Assembly (NCBI GenBank): GCA_030632405.1
Contig: DAOVUU010000137.1
Location: 1 to 6,754, forward strand
Reading direction: 5' to 3'
Length of the DNA stretch: 6,754 nucleotides
DNA from: Desulfobulbaceae bacterium
Lineage (GTDB): Bacteria > Desulfobacterota > Desulfobulbia > Desulfobulbales > Desulfocapsaceae
Below are positions 6,421-6,754 of this stretch, piece by piece (position 1 is the first letter of the stretch; each line of letters starts with the position of its first letter). Below the pieces are notes generated by a model, which saw nothing but the letters and a program-made list of their open reading frames with translations, was not told where the DNA came from and did no database searches. The position numbers and the translations under genes are program-made.

Positions 6421-6754
6421 CAGACCTCCTTCAGATAGTGTTTCCGACAATCTGGTGCTACCAGCATTGCGGCATAATATGCTGCTTCACTGTTAGATCG
6501 AAATACTGTTATACCTCCGTTCTCTAATATGTTTATTTGACTATGTATATCTTGTGGGTCCAATTCTGTTCCAACAACAACCGCAACAATCTCTGCAGAA
6601 ACCCCATATGTGTTTTTCAGTGATTCAACGCTTTGAACCAATTCTTGTGCCGGGTCTAGATGGGATCCGTTTCCGAGTACCAGGTCAACCAACAAAACTC
6701 CACAGGCTGCCAAACTGCCGTTTTCAGCCAACTCATACAGCTTCTCAGTCCGCG
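6420..6754 (-). CDS. fdrA: FdrA/AllF, C-terminal part of main body (cut by window edge)
   Basis: This is the end of a FdrA protein, a relative of succinyl-CoA synthetase alpha chains and a subunit of oxamate transcarbamylase in E. coli (AllF). The frame is open to the window edge, giving 110 residues that begin RTEKLYELAENGSL. Diagnostic blocks are GVLLVDLVLGNGSHLDPA (E. coli VLLLDVVIGFGATADPA), VVVGTELDPQDIHSQINILE (E. coli TVTGTERDPQCRSQQIATLE) and a GITVFRSNSEA segment. The TTG at 6729-6731 is internal, not the start. The protein ends RKHYLKEV at TGA (6420-6422), about 50 residues short of the E. coli end, and the missing part is supplied by the overlapping next gene. The N-terminal nucleotide-binding region lies outside the window. 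The AllH and carbamate kinase genes expected with this enzyme may lie beyond it too. Confidence 0.9.
   Translation of the reverse strand, partial: RTEKLYELAENGSLAACGVLLVDLVLGNGSHLDPAQELVQSVESLKNTYGVSAEIVAVVVGTELDPQDIHSQINILENGGITVFRSNSEAAYYAAMLVAPDCRKHYLKEV
6424..6431 (-). promoter_or_regulatory. Strong Shine-Dalgarno site deciding the start of the FdrA domain gene
   Basis: The minus strand carries AAGGAGGT, a full complement to the 16S rRNA tail, inside the last codons of the FdrA part. Three bases separate it from ATG (6418-6420). The spacing is short but usable. Together with the TGATG stop-start overlap, it indicates translational coupling of the two FdrA pieces. Confidence 0.75.

Noticed and set aside
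6415..6440. Programmed frameshift joining the two FdrA pieces, because a Shine-Dalgarno-like sequence precedes the stop as in prfB.
   Set aside because: The downstream piece is in the -1 frame, not the +1 frame of prfB, and there is no slippery heptamer before the stop. The TGATG overlap with a ribosome site fits reinitiation better.

Overview
The window comes from a bacterial chromosome. It reads most like a Gram-negative anaerobe of the Desulfobacterota (delta-proteobacterial) type. This rests only on gene style: a sigma-54 activator that carried a fused periplasmic solute-binding sensor, a NorM-type MATE pump, and an oxamate-transcarbamylase-like operon with class III Shine-Dalgarno sites. 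I could not test the taxonomy, so treat it as a guess.

Layout from left to right. (1) 40-1299, minus: the cytoplasmic part (coiled coil, AAA+, Fis-type HTH) of a sigma-54-dependent activator. Upstream of it, in the same frame but behind a TAA stop, lie about 34 codons of the C-terminal end of a family 3 solute-binding domain (1345-1446). The ancestral gene was therefore a one-piece membrane sensor-regulator that has lost its sensor. (2) 1447-1845: a stretch with no convincing gene, containing a perfect 8-bp inverted repeat overlapped by two near-identical 12-mers. (3) 1846-3204, plus: a complete NorM-subfamily MATE efflux pump. (4) 3205-3356: a convergent intergenic gap. (5) 3357-6754, minus: a gene group reading leftward, in transcription order the C-terminal end of FdrA (cut by the window edge), a 59-residue detached FdrA C-terminal domain, a DUF1116/YlbE (AllG) protein, an AllA-like ureidoglycolate lyase, and an SLC10A7/YfeH-type (SBF-like) membrane transporter.

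The right half is the most coherent part. In E. coli, FdrA, YlbE and YlbF (AllF, AllG, AllH) form oxamate transcarbamylase, which splits oxalurate with phosphate to oxamate and carbamoyl phosphate. The latter yields ATP through a carbamate kinase. AllA cleaves ureidoglycolate to glyoxylate and urea, the competing branch from the same allantoin-derived intermediate. Finding both branches in one gene group points to ureide (purine-derived) catabolism for nitrogen and energy, with the downstream transporter a possible carrier for an intermediate. The AllH (DUF2877) and carbamate kinase partners are not in the window and may lie beyond its right edge.

The main oddities are the split of FdrA into two translationally coupled genes (TGATG overlap with a full AAGGAGGT site) and the beheaded sigma-54 activator. 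I did not find a clearly new defence or mobile system here.
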